32,807 bases of DNA from positions 1 to 32,807 of the forward strand of contig JAGBQR010000019.1 of assembly GCA_017632775.1 (NCBI GenBank), read 5' to 3'. Position numbers and translations under genes: made by a program. The notes beneath the pieces are model-generated. The model searched no databases. It saw only the letters and a program-made list of their open reading frames with translations, and was not told the origin of the DNA. This document shows positions 15,532 through 25,417 of the stretch, one piece after another. Origin of the DNA: Oscillospiraceae bacterium. Lineage in GTDB: Bacteria; Bacillota; Clostridia; Oscillospirales; Oscillospiraceae. Position 1 is the stretch's first letter, and the number at the start of each line of letters is the position of its first letter.

Positions 15532-17172
15532 ATGGCTGAAAAGCGATCTGATTCTGCCGGGACTAAAATCAAGAAGAATAACGCTCCTTCTGTTCCGGCC
15601 GGAACTTCTGCCGCAGGGACGGCCGATCTGCCTGAAATCCCGGTTTCCCGCTATGAGGAACCGGCAAGTGTTCCGGACACCCCGCCGGCTCCCGCAGTTT
15701 CCGAGCCGGAACTTCCCCAGCCGCGGCGGAGCATTGCTTTCATCGGGTCGGAATGCTATCCCTTTGTCAAGACAGGGGGGCTCGGGGATGTGATGTACGC
15801 ACTTCCGAAAGCTCTTACCAGGCAGAACTGCGACGTGAAAGTGATCCTTCCCCGTTATCGCTGCATTCCCTGGAAATACCAGGAGAAAATGGTCTATCGC
15901 GGGGAGTTCCGGATGGACCTCTGCTCCGACGGGCGCTCCTTTTATGTCGGGATCATGGAATATGTCTGGGACGGTGTCGTTTACGATTTCATCGACAATG
16001 AGGATTTTTTCAGCTCCGGGAACCCCTATACCAATCTGATCGACGATATTCCCAAATACTGCTTTTTCTCCAAAGCCGCTCTGGCTGCGCTCAACTATAT
16101 GGACTGGATCCCGGATATCATCCACTGCCATGACTGGCAGGCTGCTCTGGTCCCGGTCTATCTGCGGACGCTTTTTGCCGGGACCCGCGTCTCGAGCGCC
16201 AAGGTCATGCTCACCATCCACAATCTTCGCTTTCAGGGAATCTATGACATACCGACCATCAAATACTGGTCCGGTCTGCCTGACTATCTGTTTGACTATG
16301 CCGTTCTCAAACAGGGGCATGACGATGCGAACATGTTCAAAGGCGGTCTTGCCTATTCCGATATGATCACCACTGTCAGCGGCACCTATGCGGGGGAGAT
16401 CCAGTCTCCTTTCTACGGAGAAGGTCTGGACGCGCATCTGCGTTTTCACTCCTGGAAGCTTCGGGGCATAGTGAACGGAATCGACTGTGATCTGTGGAAT
16501 CCCGAAAAGGATGAACTGCTTGCCTCTCCCTATGGTCCGGATGATGCGCTTGCGAAAAAAGCGGAAAACAAACTCGCTCTTCAGGAGCAGCTCGGTCTGG
16601 AAAGGGATGAGCACAAGTTCGTCATCGGTCTTATCTCCCGCCTGACGGATCAGAAGGGCCTTGATCTTGTGAACTTCATTCTTCCCGAGCTGATCGACGG
16701 GAACACGCAGGTCGTCGTTCTGGGGACCGGTGATGTGCGATATGAGAATTCCTTCCGTTATTATGAAAACGCCTTCCGCGGAAGCGTCTGTTCCAGCATC
16801 ATGTATGATGAAGAACGGGCGCACAGGATCTACGGCGGTGCTGACGCTCTTCTCGTTCCGAGCCTGTTCGAGCCCTGCGGTCTTACACAGCTCATTGCCA
16901 TGCACTACGGGACCGTGCCCATCGTTCGCGAGACCGGCGGACTGAAGGATACTGTTCAGCCCTATAACGAATATTCCAACGATGGCAACGGTTTCACTTT
17001 TGACCGCTATGAAGCCTGGCTTCTTCTTGACGCGATCAACCGCGCCAAGACGCTCTATTTCACTTCCCGGGACCGGTGGAATGAAATGGTCCTGCGGGAT
17101 ATGGTCAAAGATGTCTCCTGGGAAAACTCCGCCCGCCAGTACCGGTCGCTCTACCTGGAGCTGAAACCCTGA
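15532..17172 (+). CDS. glgA: Glycogen synthase (GT5)
   Basis: Transfers glucose from ADP-glucose to a growing alpha-1,4-glucan. The GT5 signatures are clear: KTGGLGDVMYALPKAL (80-95), DWQAALVP, HNLRFQG, LISRLTDQKGLDL, and the donor-site PSLFEPCGLTQLIAMHYGTVP followed by ETGGLKDTV. The catalytic core begins near residue 67. Before it lies a Pro/Ala/Ser/Glu-rich, probably disordered extension of about 65 residues that GlgA proteins usually lack. I chose the ATG at 15532 because AAAGGAGG lies 6 bases upstream. The frame is open further upstream to 15313, but that part is low-complexity and has no ribosome binding site. No glgB, glgC or glgP gene is adjacent, so it stands alone here. Confidence 0.95.
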   Translation: MAEKRSDSAGTKIKKNNAPSVPAGTSAAGTADLPEIPVSRYEEPASVPDTPPAPAVSEPELPQPRRSIAFIGSECYPFVKTGGLGDVMYALPKALTRQNCDVKVILPRYRCIPWKYQEKMVYRGEFRMDLCSDGRSFYVGIMEYVWDGVVYDFIDNEDFFSSGNPYTNLIDDIPKYCFFSKAALAALNYMDWIPDIIHCHDWQAALVPVYLRTLFAGTRVSSAKVMLTIHNLRFQGIYDIPTIKYWSGLPDYLFDYAVLKQGHDDANMFKGGLAYSDMITTVSGTYAGEIQSPFYGEGLDAHLRFHSWKLRGIVNGIDCDLWNPEKDELLASPYGPDDALAKKAENKLALQEQLGLERDEHKFVIGLISRLTDQKGLDLVNFILPELIDGNTQVVVLGTGDVRYENSFRYYENAFRGSVCSSIMYDEERAHRIYGGADALLVPSLFEPCGLTQLIAMHYGTVPIVRETGGLKDTVQPYNEYSNDGNGFTFDRYEAWLLLDAINRAKTLYFTSRDRWNEMVLRDMVKDVSWENSARQYRSLYLELKP

Positions 17173-17193
17173 TTCCCGTATCTAAACAATATG

Positions 17194-17233
17194 AAAAGAA
17201 GGATCACCGGAATCCCGGTGATCCTTCTTTTTT
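17194..17233. terminator. Bidirectional terminator between glgA and ftsH
   Basis: 17-bp perfect stem, arms 17194-17210 and 17215-17231, loop AATC, with a T run continuing to 17233 on the plus strand and an A-rich outer arm that gives T's on the minus strand. It lies between two converging genes. Confidence 0.9.
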
Positions 17234-17241
17234 GTTTTCAG

Positions 17242-19311
17242 TTATTCCTTTTCTTCCGGTTTGACCGGTTCTTCCGAGGGTTCCGTTATCTCCGGCGCCG
17301 CCTCAGGCTCCGGTTTCTCTTCAGCTGCAGGCTCCTGCGGGACAGAAGCTCCGTTCTGCTCTTCCGCTGCGCCTTCCGCATATCCGTCTGTCATGGAGAT
17401 ATGCCTTGCCGGACGCTCGATCGTCGAATCGTTCCGGGCTTCCCGCTGTTTTTTTACCGAAACCGGCATGAACTCGCCGTGTTCGAAATAGTAATCGAAT
17501 TCTTCCCCTTCCATGGTCTCATGCTCAAGGAGATACTCTGCCACTGCGATCAGCTGCTCGGAATGCGCTTTCAGGATCTCTTCACACTGTTTTTCCGCCT
17601 CGCTGAAGATCCGTTTCACCTCTTCGTCGATGATCGCCGCTGTTTCTTCCGAGTAGCTCTTGGTCTGACCGAAATCGCGACCGATAAAAATAGAGTGTCC
17701 GGAGTTATCGTAGGAGATCGGTCCGAGTTTTTCACTCATGCCGTATTTCATCACCATATCCCGGGCTGTGGAACTCGCCTGATGAATATCTCCGGAGGCC
17801 CCGGTGGAAATATCATCCAGAAACAGCCTTTCTGCCACACGTCCGCCCAGCGCCATCACGATACTCTCGTACATCTGTGCGCGGGAGGTGAAGTTTTCCA
17901 CATCCTCCTGCGGACGCATCAGCGTAAAGCCTCCTGCCATTCCGCGCGGTATGATCGTGATATAATGCACAGGATCCACGTGCTCAAGGAATTTCGCCGC
18001 GACGGCATGTCCCGATTCGTGGTATGCCGTAAGCTTTCTGGCTTTCTCGCTGACTTTCCGGCTCTTCTTCTCCGGTCCCATCTGAACTTTCAGGATCGCC
18101 TCGTCGATATCTTCCATGCTGATGAAGCGATGCTTGCGCCGGACAGCCAGAAGTGCCGCTTCATTCATGAGGTTCTCCAGATCCGCTCCGGCAAACCCGG
18201 CCGTACCCTTCGCGATACTGTTCAGATCGACATCCTCCGCAAGATGCTTGTCCCTTGAATGGATACGAAGGATCTCCTCTCTTCCGCGGATGTCCGGAAG
18301 TCCCACATAGACCTGCCGGTCGAAGCGTCCGGGACGGAGCAGGGCATTATCCAGAATATCCGCGCGGTTCGTGGCAGCCATTACGATAACGCCTTCATTG
18401 CTGCCGAAACCGTCCATCTCCACCAGCAGCTGGTTGAGCGTCTGCTCTCTTTCATCATGGCCGCCGCCAAGGCCGCTGCCTCTCTGCCGTCCGACTGCAT
18501 CGATCTCGTCGATGAAGATGATCGACGGAGCAACTTTTTTTGCCTGTTCGAACAGATCCCGGACACGGCCTGCACCGACACCGACATACAGTTCGACAAA
18601 ATCAGATCCCGAAATGGAAAGAAACTGTACGTTCGCTTCGCCGGCCACCGCTTTGGCAAGCAGGGTCTTACCGGTTCCCGGAGGGCCGACAAGCAGGACA
18701 CCTTTCGGGATCCTTGCCCCCATAGCGGTATAAGCCTTGGGATTCTTCAGAAAATCTACGATCTCCGACAGTTCTTCCTTTTCCTCATCACAGCCTGCGA
18801 CATCGGCAAAGGTCTTCTTTTTTTTCTCTTCACTTCCAAGCCTTGTACGTGCCCGGCTGAACTTCGCGATCCCGCCTGCGCCGCCGCTCTGACGGTTCAT
18901 CAGCGCGAACCAGACGACCATCACTCCTATGAGCAGGAGATACGGAAGAAAGCTCACCCACCAGGGGAGAGTGAATCCTTCCTTGTAATCATATTCTTCC
19001 AGGATCCCTGCCTTATGCTGCTCATCGATGATCTCATGGAAGTCCTCATAGAACAGAGAGAAGCTGTAAAGGCTGTATGTTCTGGTTTCCAGAGGCTCCT
19101 CCGGATCTCCCGTCCGGACCTGCATCGTGATCTCGTCCCCCTCTGTGATAAAGGACTGGACCTTTTCCTCCCGGAAGAGATCGACCAGATCTGAATAGAT
19201 CATCGCTTCCTTTGCACTGTCTCTCGTCATCGTGGCGATCACAGCCACAATGATCAGAAGGAGCAGAATATAGAATCCGATGTCACGGATACGGTTTCGA
19301 TTTTGTTTCAA
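17242..19311 (-). CDS. ftsH: ATP-dependent zinc metalloprotease FtsH
   Basis: A membrane-bound AAA+ protease that extracts and degrades membrane and short-lived cytosolic proteins. TM1 lies at about residues 12-27 and TM2 at about 115-137, with an extracytoplasmic loop between. Walker A is GPPGTGKT (209-216), Walker B IIFIDEID (264-271), the second region of homology 312-331, and the zinc motif HESGH 431-435 with the later acidic ligand downstream. The C-terminal tail is Glu/Pro/Ala-rich and probably disordered. The start is a TTG at 19311, preceded by GAGGTG about 8 bases away. That site overlaps the hpt stop, so ftsH is coupled to hpt. The tilS-hpt-ftsH order is typical of Bacillota. Confidence 0.98.
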   Translation of the reverse strand: MKQNRNRIRDIGFYILLLLIIVAVIATMTRDSAKEAMIYSDLVDLFREEKVQSFITEGDEITMQVRTGDPEEPLETRTYSLYSFSLFYEDFHEIIDEQHKAGILEEYDYKEGFTLPWWVSFLPYLLLIGVMVVWFALMNRQSGGAGGIAKFSRARTRLGSEEKKKKTFADVAGCDEEKEELSEIVDFLKNPKAYTAMGARIPKGVLLVGPPGTGKTLLAKAVAGEANVQFLSISGSDFVELYVGVGAGRVRDLFEQAKKVAPSIIFIDEIDAVGRQRGSGLGGGHDEREQTLNQLLVEMDGFGSNEGVIVMAATNRADILDNALLRPGRFDRQVYVGLPDIRGREEILRIHSRDKHLAEDVDLNSIAKGTAGFAGADLENLMNEAALLAVRRKHRFISMEDIDEAILKVQMGPEKKSRKVSEKARKLTAYHESGHAVAAKFLEHVDPVHYITIIPRGMAGGFTLMRPQEDVENFTSRAQMYESIVMALGGRVAERLFLDDISTGASGDIHQASSTARDMVMKYGMSEKLGPISYDNSGHSIFIGRDFGQTKSYSEETAAIIDEEVKRIFSEAEKQCEEILKAHSEQLIAVAEYLLEHETMEGEEFDYYFEHGEFMPVSVKKQREARNDSTIERPARHISMTDGYAEGAAEEQNGASVPQEPAAEEKPEPEAAPEITEPSEEPVKPEEKE

Positions 19312-19323
19312 ACGGCTATCACC

Positions 19324-19857
19324 TCACATATATACTTCCGGTCTCAATACACCGATATACGGCAGATTGCGGTACTTCTCGTTATAATCAAGTCCGTATC
19401 CCACGACGAAGGCGTCGGGGATCTCAAAACAGGAATAATCTGCATAGACATCCGCTTTCCGGCGAGCCGGCTTGTCCATCAGTGTGACGATCCGGATACT
19501 TGCCGGTTTCCTGACCATCAGATAGCTTTTCAGGTAATTGAGCGTCACTCCGGAATCCAGAATGTCCTCAACTATGATGACATCTCTGCCGCAGATGTCT
19601 TCACTCAGGTCCTTATTGATCTTCACCGCCCCCGTCGAGGTGGTCCCGCTGTAGGAGGAGACCGCCATGAAATCCATGGAGCAGTTCACACGGACGCTGC
19701 GTACCAGATCAGCCATAAAAATGAAGCACCCCTTCAGGACACCCACAAAAATAGGCTCTTTCCCCTGATAATCAGCTGTGATCTGGTCCCCGACCTCCTG
19801 TACTTTGGTTTTCAGTTCCTCCTCGGAGATCAGAATGCTCTGAATGTCTTTTTCCAT
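19324..19857 (-). CDS. hpt: Hypoxanthine phosphoribosyltransferase
   Basis: Salvages hypoxanthine and guanine to IMP and GMP using PRPP. The PRPP-binding signature VIIVEDILDSGVTL lies at 93-106, and the flexible loop and purine-binding segment (DKPARRKADVYADY, FVVGYGLDYNEKYRNLPYIG) are intact. At 177 residues the length is standard. I chose the ATG at 19857 because AGGAGACGAAA precedes it and the known fold begins there. The frame is open upstream to 19992, but that part is the tilS gene read in another frame. The coding region therefore overlaps the 3' end of tilS by 86 bases, which is unusually long. It ends 12 bases before the TTG start of ftsH. Confidence 0.96.
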   Translation of the reverse strand: MEKDIQSILISEEELKTKVQEVGDQITADYQGKEPIFVGVLKGCFIFMADLVRSVRVNCSMDFMAVSSYSGTTSTGAVKINKDLSEDICGRDVIIVEDILDSGVTLNYLKSYLMVRKPASIRIVTLMDKPARRKADVYADYSCFEIPDAFVVGYGLDYNEKYRNLPYIGVLRPEVYM

Positions 19858-20839
19858 TTTCGTCTCCTGTTTCCTCTGCTCTGCGAGTTTTGTTTTTCGG
19901 TACAGGCGGATCTGTAAAATAGATCCTGCCTTTCTGCCGTCGTATCCTTGCCCCGGGAACATCCAGATAGGCCAGTTCCGTTCCGGTCGCAAGCTTCATG
20001 ATATCCCTTGTGTGCACGGTGCCGAGCCGTTCCGGGCAGAGTCTCCGGATCACCCGGGACTGGACGGCTCCCGGCAAGGCTGCAAGTTTTTTTGCCGGAA
20101 CGCTGTTCCCATCAAAAAAACCGCTGATGAATGTTTCAGCTAGATCCTCCAGATATTCCGCATCATCCCGAAGCAGCTCCCCGCTGCGAAGCACAGCCCG
20201 TTCAACCGCCGGGTTAATCTCTTTCAGGACCGGCATCACATGATGACGCAGCAGGTTCCTGCTGCAGGCATCCGATTCGTTTGAACTGTCCTCTACATGG
20301 GGAACGCCGTTCTCTTCAAGATAACACTCGATCTCCTCTCGGGTCGTGGACAGCAACGGCCGTACGATGATCCCTCTCACCGGGGGGATGCCGCAAAGTC
20401 CGGCTGCTCCGGCGCCGCGGATAAGATTCAGGAGAACCGTCTCTGTGTTGTCGTCTGCATTGTGCGCCGTGGCGATTCGGTCGCAGCGTTCTTCCGCCGC
20501 TGTCCGCTCCAGGAAGGCATACCGCAGGTTTCTCGCCGCCTCCTCCAGGCCAAGCCCGTTTTCCGAAGCGTATGCCGGAACCTTCCCGCAGCCTGTGATG
20601 AGCGGGATATGTCGGTCACGGCAGAATCGCTCGACAAAACACTGATCCCGCATCGATTCCTCTCCGCGGATGCCGTGCTCGAAATGCGCCGCCAGTACGG
20701 TCAGCTGCAGTTTCTCCTCATTCTGTTTCATCCAGTGGAGAAGCGCCATCGAATCCGCTCCGCCAGAAACCGCGCACAGTACCCGGCTCCTCTTCGGAAA
20801 CATATCATAGCGGGCAATAAGATCAGTAATCGTCTTCAT
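19772..20839 (-). CDS. tilS: tRNA(Ile)-lysidine synthase, short form
   Basis: Changes C34 of tRNA-Ile(CAU) to lysidine so that it reads AUA. The N-type ATP pyrophosphatase P-loop SGGADS (25-30), the HFEHGIRG segment and the IATAHNADDNTETVLLNLIRGAGAAGLCG motif are diagnostic. At 355 residues it is about 100 shorter than B. subtilis TilS and lacks a recognisable C-terminal TilS_C domain. The last 28 codons run through the start of hpt in another frame and give a charged, low-complexity tail. This may be a natural short form, as in Aquifex, or a frameshift; the sequence alone cannot decide. The start at 20839 overlaps the end of dnaB by 17 bases. Confidence 0.92.
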   Translation of the reverse strand: MKTITDLIARYDMFPKRSRVLCAVSGGADSMALLHWMKQNEEKLQLTVLAAHFEHGIRGEESMRDQCFVERFCRDRHIPLITGCGKVPAYASENGLGLEEAARNLRYAFLERTAAEERCDRIATAHNADDNTETVLLNLIRGAGAAGLCGIPPVRGIIVRPLLSTTREEIECYLEENGVPHVEDSSNESDACSRNLLRHHVMPVLKEINPAVERAVLRSGELLRDDAEYLEDLAETFISGFFDGNSVPAKKLAALPGAVQSRVIRRLCPERLGTVHTRDIMKLATGTELAYLDVPGARIRRQKGRIYFTDPPVPKNKTRRAEETGDENGKRHSEHSDLRGGTENQSTGGRGPDHS

Positions 20840-22169
20840 GTACGCTGTCTCTGGACCCGAAGGAAGTATACTCCGGTATCCAGGTGAGTTCTACCGTATC
20901 CGTGCGGCCTTTCCGGTTTTTCAGGACAACCGCCTCGGAGAGGTTCGGATCTTCCACTTCTTTATTATAATAGCCTTCCCGATAAAGACCGATGACAACA
21001 TCGGCGTCCTGCTCGATCGCGCCGGATTCTCTCAGGTCGGAGAGAACCGGCCGTTTATCCTGCCTCGATTCGCTGGCTCGCGACAGCTGGGACAGGCAGA
21101 GCACGGGAACGTTCAGGTCCTTTGCCATGATCTTCATCATCCGGCTGATATCACTCACCGCCTGGGTCCTGCTCTCATTTGACCAGGAATGTCCGCTTCC
21201 GGCCGACTGCATGAGCTGGAGATAATCGATCACAATCAGATCCAGCTTCTCCAGTCTCCGGCACTGCGCGCTGATCTCGGCCACCGTCACCGAAGAATTG
21301 TCGTCGATCCGGATGTCGGTCTCACTCAGCTCCTGCGCCGCGGAAGCGATATCCCTCCACTGCTGTTCCGAAAGATGTCCTGTAAGCAGATTCTTGGACG
21401 GGATCGACGCGGCTCTGGACAGCAATCTTGTAACGAGCTGCTCGCGGGACATTTCCAGAGAAAAGACGGCCACGGTTTTTTTCTCGCGCATCGCCGCGTG
21501 CAGGGCGATATTCAGTGCCAGACTCGTTTTTCCCATGCCCGGCCGGGCAGCCAGTATGACCAGTTCTCCCTTGTTCAGTCCGAGGATCACATTATCCAGA
21601 TCCGTGAAACCCGTCGGGATCCCGGGTACCCTGTTTCCCGCTTCGGCAGCGGCATTCAGTTCATCGAACACATTCTGCACGACAGCGGAAACAGGAAGCA
21701 GTCTTCCAATCTCCCTGCCGTTCCGAAGCCCGTAGATCATGCGTTCCGCTGTCTCCAGCACGCTGTCGGCCTCTCCGCTTCCCCCGTTGACAAGCTCCTC
21801 GATCGAGCCCGCAACTTCACCCAGGCTGCGGAGAAGCGCGCGGTCACGAACGATCAGAGCATATTCCATCACGTTGGCCGCCGTGGGGGTAAGGCTGATC
21901 GTCTCTGTCAGATATTCCTCGGTGGTGTCCGTGAAAACGCCCCGTACCTTCATCTGATCGATCAGCGTAACGGGATCGATGGTCTGCCCGTACGCGAACA
22001 TGGAATAGATCGTCTCAAAAATATCGCGGTTGATCTGCCGATAGAATTCTTCTGCCTTCAGTTTCTCCAGCACATCCGGGATACAGGAAGGCCGGATGAG
22101 CATCGCTCCGATCACAGCCTGCTCCGCCCGGTCTGAATGCGGTATTGTTCTTCTCTGCAGCTCATCCAT
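20823..22169 (-). CDS. dnaB: Replicative DNA helicase DnaB
   Basis: The hexameric 5'-3' helicase of the replication fork (called DnaC in B. subtilis). The N-terminal DnaB domain (about residues 8-110) is followed by a linker and the RecA-like C-terminal domain, with Walker A ARPGMGKTS near 208-216, Walker B LDLIVIDYLQLM and the arginine-finger region ESGAIEQDADVV. No intein is present. At 448 residues the length is normal. The ATG at 22169 has GGAGG about 10 bases upstream. The gdpP-rplI-dnaB order is a conserved Bacillota cluster. The stop overlaps the start of tilS. Confidence 0.98.
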   Translation of the reverse strand: MDELQRRTIPHSDRAEQAVIGAMLIRPSCIPDVLEKLKAEEFYRQINRDIFETIYSMFAYGQTIDPVTLIDQMKVRGVFTDTTEEYLTETISLTPTAANVMEYALIVRDRALLRSLGEVAGSIEELVNGGSGEADSVLETAERMIYGLRNGREIGRLLPVSAVVQNVFDELNAAAEAGNRVPGIPTGFTDLDNVILGLNKGELVILAARPGMGKTSLALNIALHAAMREKKTVAVFSLEMSREQLVTRLLSRAASIPSKNLLTGHLSEQQWRDIASAAQELSETDIRIDDNSSVTVAEISAQCRRLEKLDLIVIDYLQLMQSAGSGHSWSNESRTQAVSDISRMMKIMAKDLNVPVLCLSQLSRASESRQDKRPVLSDLRESGAIEQDADVVIGLYREGYYNKEVEDPNLSEAVVLKNRKGRTDTVELTWIPEYTSFGSRDSVHEDDY

Positions 22170-22207
22170 GTGCGTTCTTCCTCCAAATCCAGGTCCTGCG
22201 CTGTATT

Positions 22208-22654
22208 TTATGCCTCCACGACCAGAAGGTTGATCGTCCCGTTCACCTCATAACCCAGTTTCGCCTTGACGGTATAGGCCCCGTAGGCTTTGATGGGGTC
22301 GGACTGAACGATCTTGTTCTTCTCGATATCGATATCGAACTGCTCTTTCAGCGCGGCGGCGATCTCGGCAGAAGTGACGGCTCCGAACAGTTTTCCGGCA
22401 CTTCCGGCCTTCGCACGGATGATCACCTGGACTCCTTCGAGCTTTTTCGCATTCTCCTGCGCCTGCGCTTTTTCCTTTGCAGCTCTTGCTGCCTCTGCTT
22501 TCTCCTTAATCTTCAGGGCATTGATGTTATCCGCCGTAGCCGCTGTGGCCAGTTTGCGCGGGAAAAGGTAGTTCCTTGCATATCCGTCGGATACTTCCTT
22601 GAGGTCTCCTTTTTTCCCCTGTCCCCGGACGTCTTCCGTAAAAATGACTTTCAT
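22208..22654 (-). CDS. rplI: 50S ribosomal protein L9
   Basis: A 148-residue two-domain L9 that binds 23S rRNA near the L1 stalk. The N-terminal domain begins [30 protein letters not shown]-type text, followed by the long connecting helix rich in Lys, Ala and Glu (about residues 40-75) and the C-terminal domain with its [16 protein letters not shown] motif. A good ribosome binding site (GGGAGGAAAAACG) lies just before the ATG. It lies between gdpP and dnaB, 22 and 38 bases away respectively. Confidence 0.98.
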   Translation of the reverse strand: MKVIFTEDVRGQGKKGDLKEVSDGYARNYLFPRKLATAATADNINALKIKEKAEAARAAKEKAQAQENAKKLEGVQVIIRAKAGSAGKLFGAVTSAEIAAALKEQFDIDIEKNKIVQSDPIKAYGAYTVKAKLGYEVNGTINLLVVEA

Positions 22655-22676
22655 TCGTTTTTCCTCCCGATCCGGT

Positions 22677-24665
22677 TTATTTATAATAGTCGTCGATTGC
22701 CTCTTTCACATTCTGATAGAGCGTCTCGATATCCATTTTTTCAAACTGCGCTGCCGCAACGCTGCGGTTTCCGCCTCCGCCGAGTTTTTCCATCAGGATC
22801 TGCACATTGACATCCCCGATGGAACGGGCGGAAATAAAAGCCCCGCCTTTCCCGTCCGGCGCCATGACCAGGGACGCATCGACCCCGGATATATTCAGCA
22901 GTTCGTCCGCTGCCTGGGCCGCAACGATCCGGGTCTGCGGCTCGCTGGGCGAAGCAATGGCGATGTTCCTGTACAGTCTGGCGGAGGTAAGGACATTATA
23001 CCGGGCAATCGTTGTATCCATATCCGACTGAAGCAGTTTTTTCACTTCTGTCGTATCCGCTCCGGAACGACGGAGATAGGCCGCAGCTTCAAAGGTCCTC
23101 TCTCCTGTCCGGACCGTGAAGCTCTTTGTATCCAGGACCATTCCTGCAAGCATGGCCTCCGCCTCGCAATGCCGGATGTCCTGCCGCTCGACCACTTCCT
23201 GCAGAAGCTCCGTGATCAGTTCACACGCTGAGGATGCATAAGGCTCGATAAAGCTCAGCGCGGAGTTCTGGATATAGGTCGCCGCCACACGGTGATGATC
23301 GATCACCACCACTCTCGTACATGCGGCAAGAAGATCGGAATCCTCCGTCTGCTCGGGCCTGTTCGTGTCAACGACCACAAGGAGAGTTCCGGCATCGGCA
23401 CGCAGCATCGCTTCCTGCGTGGAAATGAATACCGATGCATACTCTTCATCCTGCCGCAGTTTCCCGATGAGTTCGCCTGCCGCATTGTTTTCAAGGTCAA
23501 TAACGATACTCGTACGCTTTCCGAACTTCCTTGCGAAACAGACGACTCCGGCAGCAGCTCCGACCGTATCCAGATCGGCAAATTTATGCCCCATGACAAA
23601 CACTTTCGTGGAATCCTTGACCAATTGCGCAAAAGCGTTCGCCATTACTCTGGACTTTACTTTGGTGCGTGTTTCGACTTCGCTTCCGCGTCCACCGAAA
23701 AACTCGTATCCGTGGCGGTTCTTGATCACCGCCTGATCGCCTCCGCGTGAAAGCGCCAGTTCTGCTGCGTTGTCTGCAAACTGCAGTGCCTCGCCGAAGC
23801 CGGCTGCATCCTCTCCCAGCCCGATGCTGATGGAGGCGGCGATCCCGACAGAATTCTCCACAGAATGAACGGATTCCACGATGCCGAACTTATCTTCTTT
23901 CATCCGGTCCATGTCTTTCCGCTCAAATACCGCCAGATACCGGTCACGCTCATAGCGGCGCAGGATGGCGGCGTGTTCTTCGCTCCACTGGTTCAGCTGA
24001 TCCTCGATCGCCTCGCGGATGTCGTTTTTCCCGCGCTCCGGCTGGTTCCTGGTCAGTTCGTCCCAGTTATCGATGATGATGACTGCAGCGACCGGCCTGC
24101 TTTCCTCATACTGGATCCGCAGATTATCGTGTTCGGTAACATCGACCCAGTACGTTATTCCCATAAAGGCTCCGTTTGCCTCGTCATTGGCCGATCGGAT
24201 GATGTTTCCGTGAAGCTGATACTTTCTTCCTGCCAGTTCGATCAGGCTTCCATAGCGGTTTTTCCCTTCCAGGAGCCACTTTGTACTGAACTGCGGGACA
24301 AGGTCGGTGAGTGAAGCGTCCAGTCTTGTCCCGGTCGTTCCGCACATATCGAAAAACATCTCATTTCCCCAGATGATACGGGAATCATCCAGTCGAAAGA
24401 CGACGATCGGCAACGGGAAACTCATCAGGGTATTGCTCTTGGCGTTATCCGTCTCGTACATGACGGATTCGATGTATGCCGTGAGCTGCCTGCGCTTTTT
24501 TCTGGTGGTTACCAGGGCGATGATCAGAAGGACGAGCGTGATCCCCGCCTCGACCTCCGCAAGGAGTTTCTCGCCGAAGAACCAGGCGGCGACTGCAAAA
24601 GCGGCAAGGAAGAAGAAGTACAGGACAACTCCCGAATCACCCAGTCTTTTCAGATTCCTGTTCAC
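22677..24665 (-). CDS. gdpP: Cyclic-di-AMP phosphodiesterase GdpP
   Basis: A membrane-bound phosphodiesterase that hydrolyses c-di-AMP, controlling osmolyte balance and cell-wall stress. Two transmembrane helices (about 12-30 and 38-53) are followed by a PAS domain (about 80-180), a degenerate GGDEF-like domain (about 190-315) and the DHH/DHHA1 phosphodiesterase. Metal ligands are seen in [11 protein letters not shown] (H360, D364, D366), VVDTN (D433) and IDHH (D456-H458). At 662 residues it matches B. subtilis GdpP (YybT). The start is a GTG at 24665 with AAGGAGG 7 bases upstream. It heads the gdpP-rplI-dnaB-tilS-hpt-ftsH run behind a promoter at about 24717-24745. Confidence 0.96.
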   Translation of the reverse strand: MNRNLKRLGDSGVVLYFFFLAAFAVAAWFFGEKLLAEVEAGITLVLLIIALVTTRKKRRQLTAYIESVMYETDNAKSNTLMSFPLPIVVFRLDDSRIIWGNEMFFDMCGTTGTRLDASLTDLVPQFSTKWLLEGKNRYGSLIELAGRKYQLHGNIIRSANDEANGAFMGITYWVDVTEHDNLRIQYEESRPVAAVIIIDNWDELTRNQPERGKNDIREAIEDQLNQWSEEHAAILRRYERDRYLAVFERKDMDRMKEDKFGIVESVHSVENSVGIAASISIGLGEDAAGFGEALQFADNAAELALSRGGDQAVIKNRHGYEFFGGRGSEVETRTKVKSRVMANAFAQLVKDSTKVFVMGHKFADLDTVGAAAGVVCFARKFGKRTSIVIDLENNAAGELIGKLRQDEEYASVFISTQEAMLRADAGTLLVVVDTNRPEQTEDSDLLAACTRVVVIDHHRVAATYIQNSALSFIEPYASSACELITELLQEVVERQDIRHCEAEAMLAGMVLDTKSFTVRTGERTFEAAAYLRRSGADTTEVKKLLQSDMDTTIARYNVLTSARLYRNIAIASPSEPQTRIVAAQAADELLNISGVDASLVMAPDGKGGAFISARSIGDVNVQILMEKLGGGGNRSVAAAQFEKMDIETLYQNVKEAIDDYYK

Positions 24666-24716
24666 GGTTTTTCCTCCTTTTTGCCGTATTTTCCCCGTAT
24701 AATAAGGCAGTGAAAC

Positions 24717-24745
24717 ATTATATCAAATCCCTTTCCTCTTTACAA
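24717..24745 (-). promoter_or_regulatory. gdpP operon promoter
   Basis: Minus-strand -35 TTGTAA (plus-strand 24740-24745), a 17-base spacer and a perfect -10 TATAAT (24717-24722). Its -35 overlaps the -35 of the divergent LUD promoter almost completely. Confidence 0.78.
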
Positions 24746-24766
24746 TGAAATTTTTTTGAATATAAT
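24739..24766 (+). promoter_or_regulatory. LUD-cupin operon promoter
   Basis: -35 TTTACA at 24739-24744, 16-base spacer and -10 TATAAT at 24761-24766. The spacer is A/T-rich with a T7 tract. The predicted leader is about 45 bases to the ATG at 24818. Confidence 0.8.
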
Positions 24767-24817
24767 TTAAGCAGAATCGGAATAAAACATATCAGATTCA
24801 GAAAAGGAGGTTTTCCG

Positions 24818-25408
24818 ATGGACCTTGAAAAAACCGTACGCAATCTCAAAGCACGGCATTTTCTTGTTTCCTGTTTCGCCTCCGGAAAAGAGGCTGTCGA
24901 CTATCTGAAAACCCAGATCAATGAGACCACCGTCGGCATCGGCGGATGCAAGACTGCGGATCAGCTCGGGCTCTATGATGTGCTGTCGGAGAACAACCAG
25001 GTCTTCTGGCACTGGAGATCTCCGGGAATGGATACACTGAAGCAGGCAAATGCGGCAGATGTCTATATAACCGGAGCAAATGCGATCTCCGAAGACGGAG
25101 AGATCCTGAATATCGACGGAAGAGGAAACCGTCTTGCAGGACAGGTGTTCGGAAACAAGCGCGTCTTCATCATAGCCGGGACCAACAAGATCTGTCCCGA
25201 CTTCGACGCCGCTCTTTACCGGGCACGCAACGTGGCCGCTGTGGAAAACGGGAAGCGATTTGAAAACCAGAACCCCTGCCGTCTGGACGGGAAATGCCAC
25301 GACTGCCGCTCCACGGAGCGGATCTGCAACGCCCTTCTGGTACTCTGGGGTCCGATGATGGACATGACAACGGAGATCATTCTGATCGACGAAGAACTGG
25401 GAATGTGA
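24818..25408 (+). CDS. LUD-domain (DUF162/LutC-like) protein
   Basis: A 196-residue protein of the LUD family, which includes LutC of the lactate-utilisation complex and many stand-alone clostridial proteins of unknown role. The Gly-rich segment GIGGCKTADQLGL (40-52), a central SPGMDT motif, the TGANAISEDGEILNIDG segment and IIAGTNKI are typical. Near the C-terminus four cysteines, C154, C160, C163 and C170, could bind a metal or an Fe-S cluster. No lutA or lutB is adjacent, so a lactate-oxidation role is unlikely and the function is open. AAAAGGAGG lies about 9 bases before the ATG. The stop overlaps the ribosome binding site of the cupin gene, so the two are co-translated. Confidence 0.88.
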   Translation: MDLEKTVRNLKARHFLVSCFASGKEAVDYLKTQINETTVGIGGCKTADQLGLYDVLSENNQVFWHWRSPGMDTLKQANAADVYITGANAISEDGEILNIDGRGNRLAGQVFGNKRVFIIAGTNKICPDFDAALYRARNVAAVENGKRFENQNPCRLDGKCHDCRSTERICNALLVLWGPMMDMTTEIILIDEELGM

Positions 25409-25417
25409 GGTGCAGTG

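Noticed and set aside
15490-16905. 471-codon open frame opposite glgA
   Set aside because: It is an antisense shadow of glycogen synthase with no ribosome binding site and no recognisable domain.
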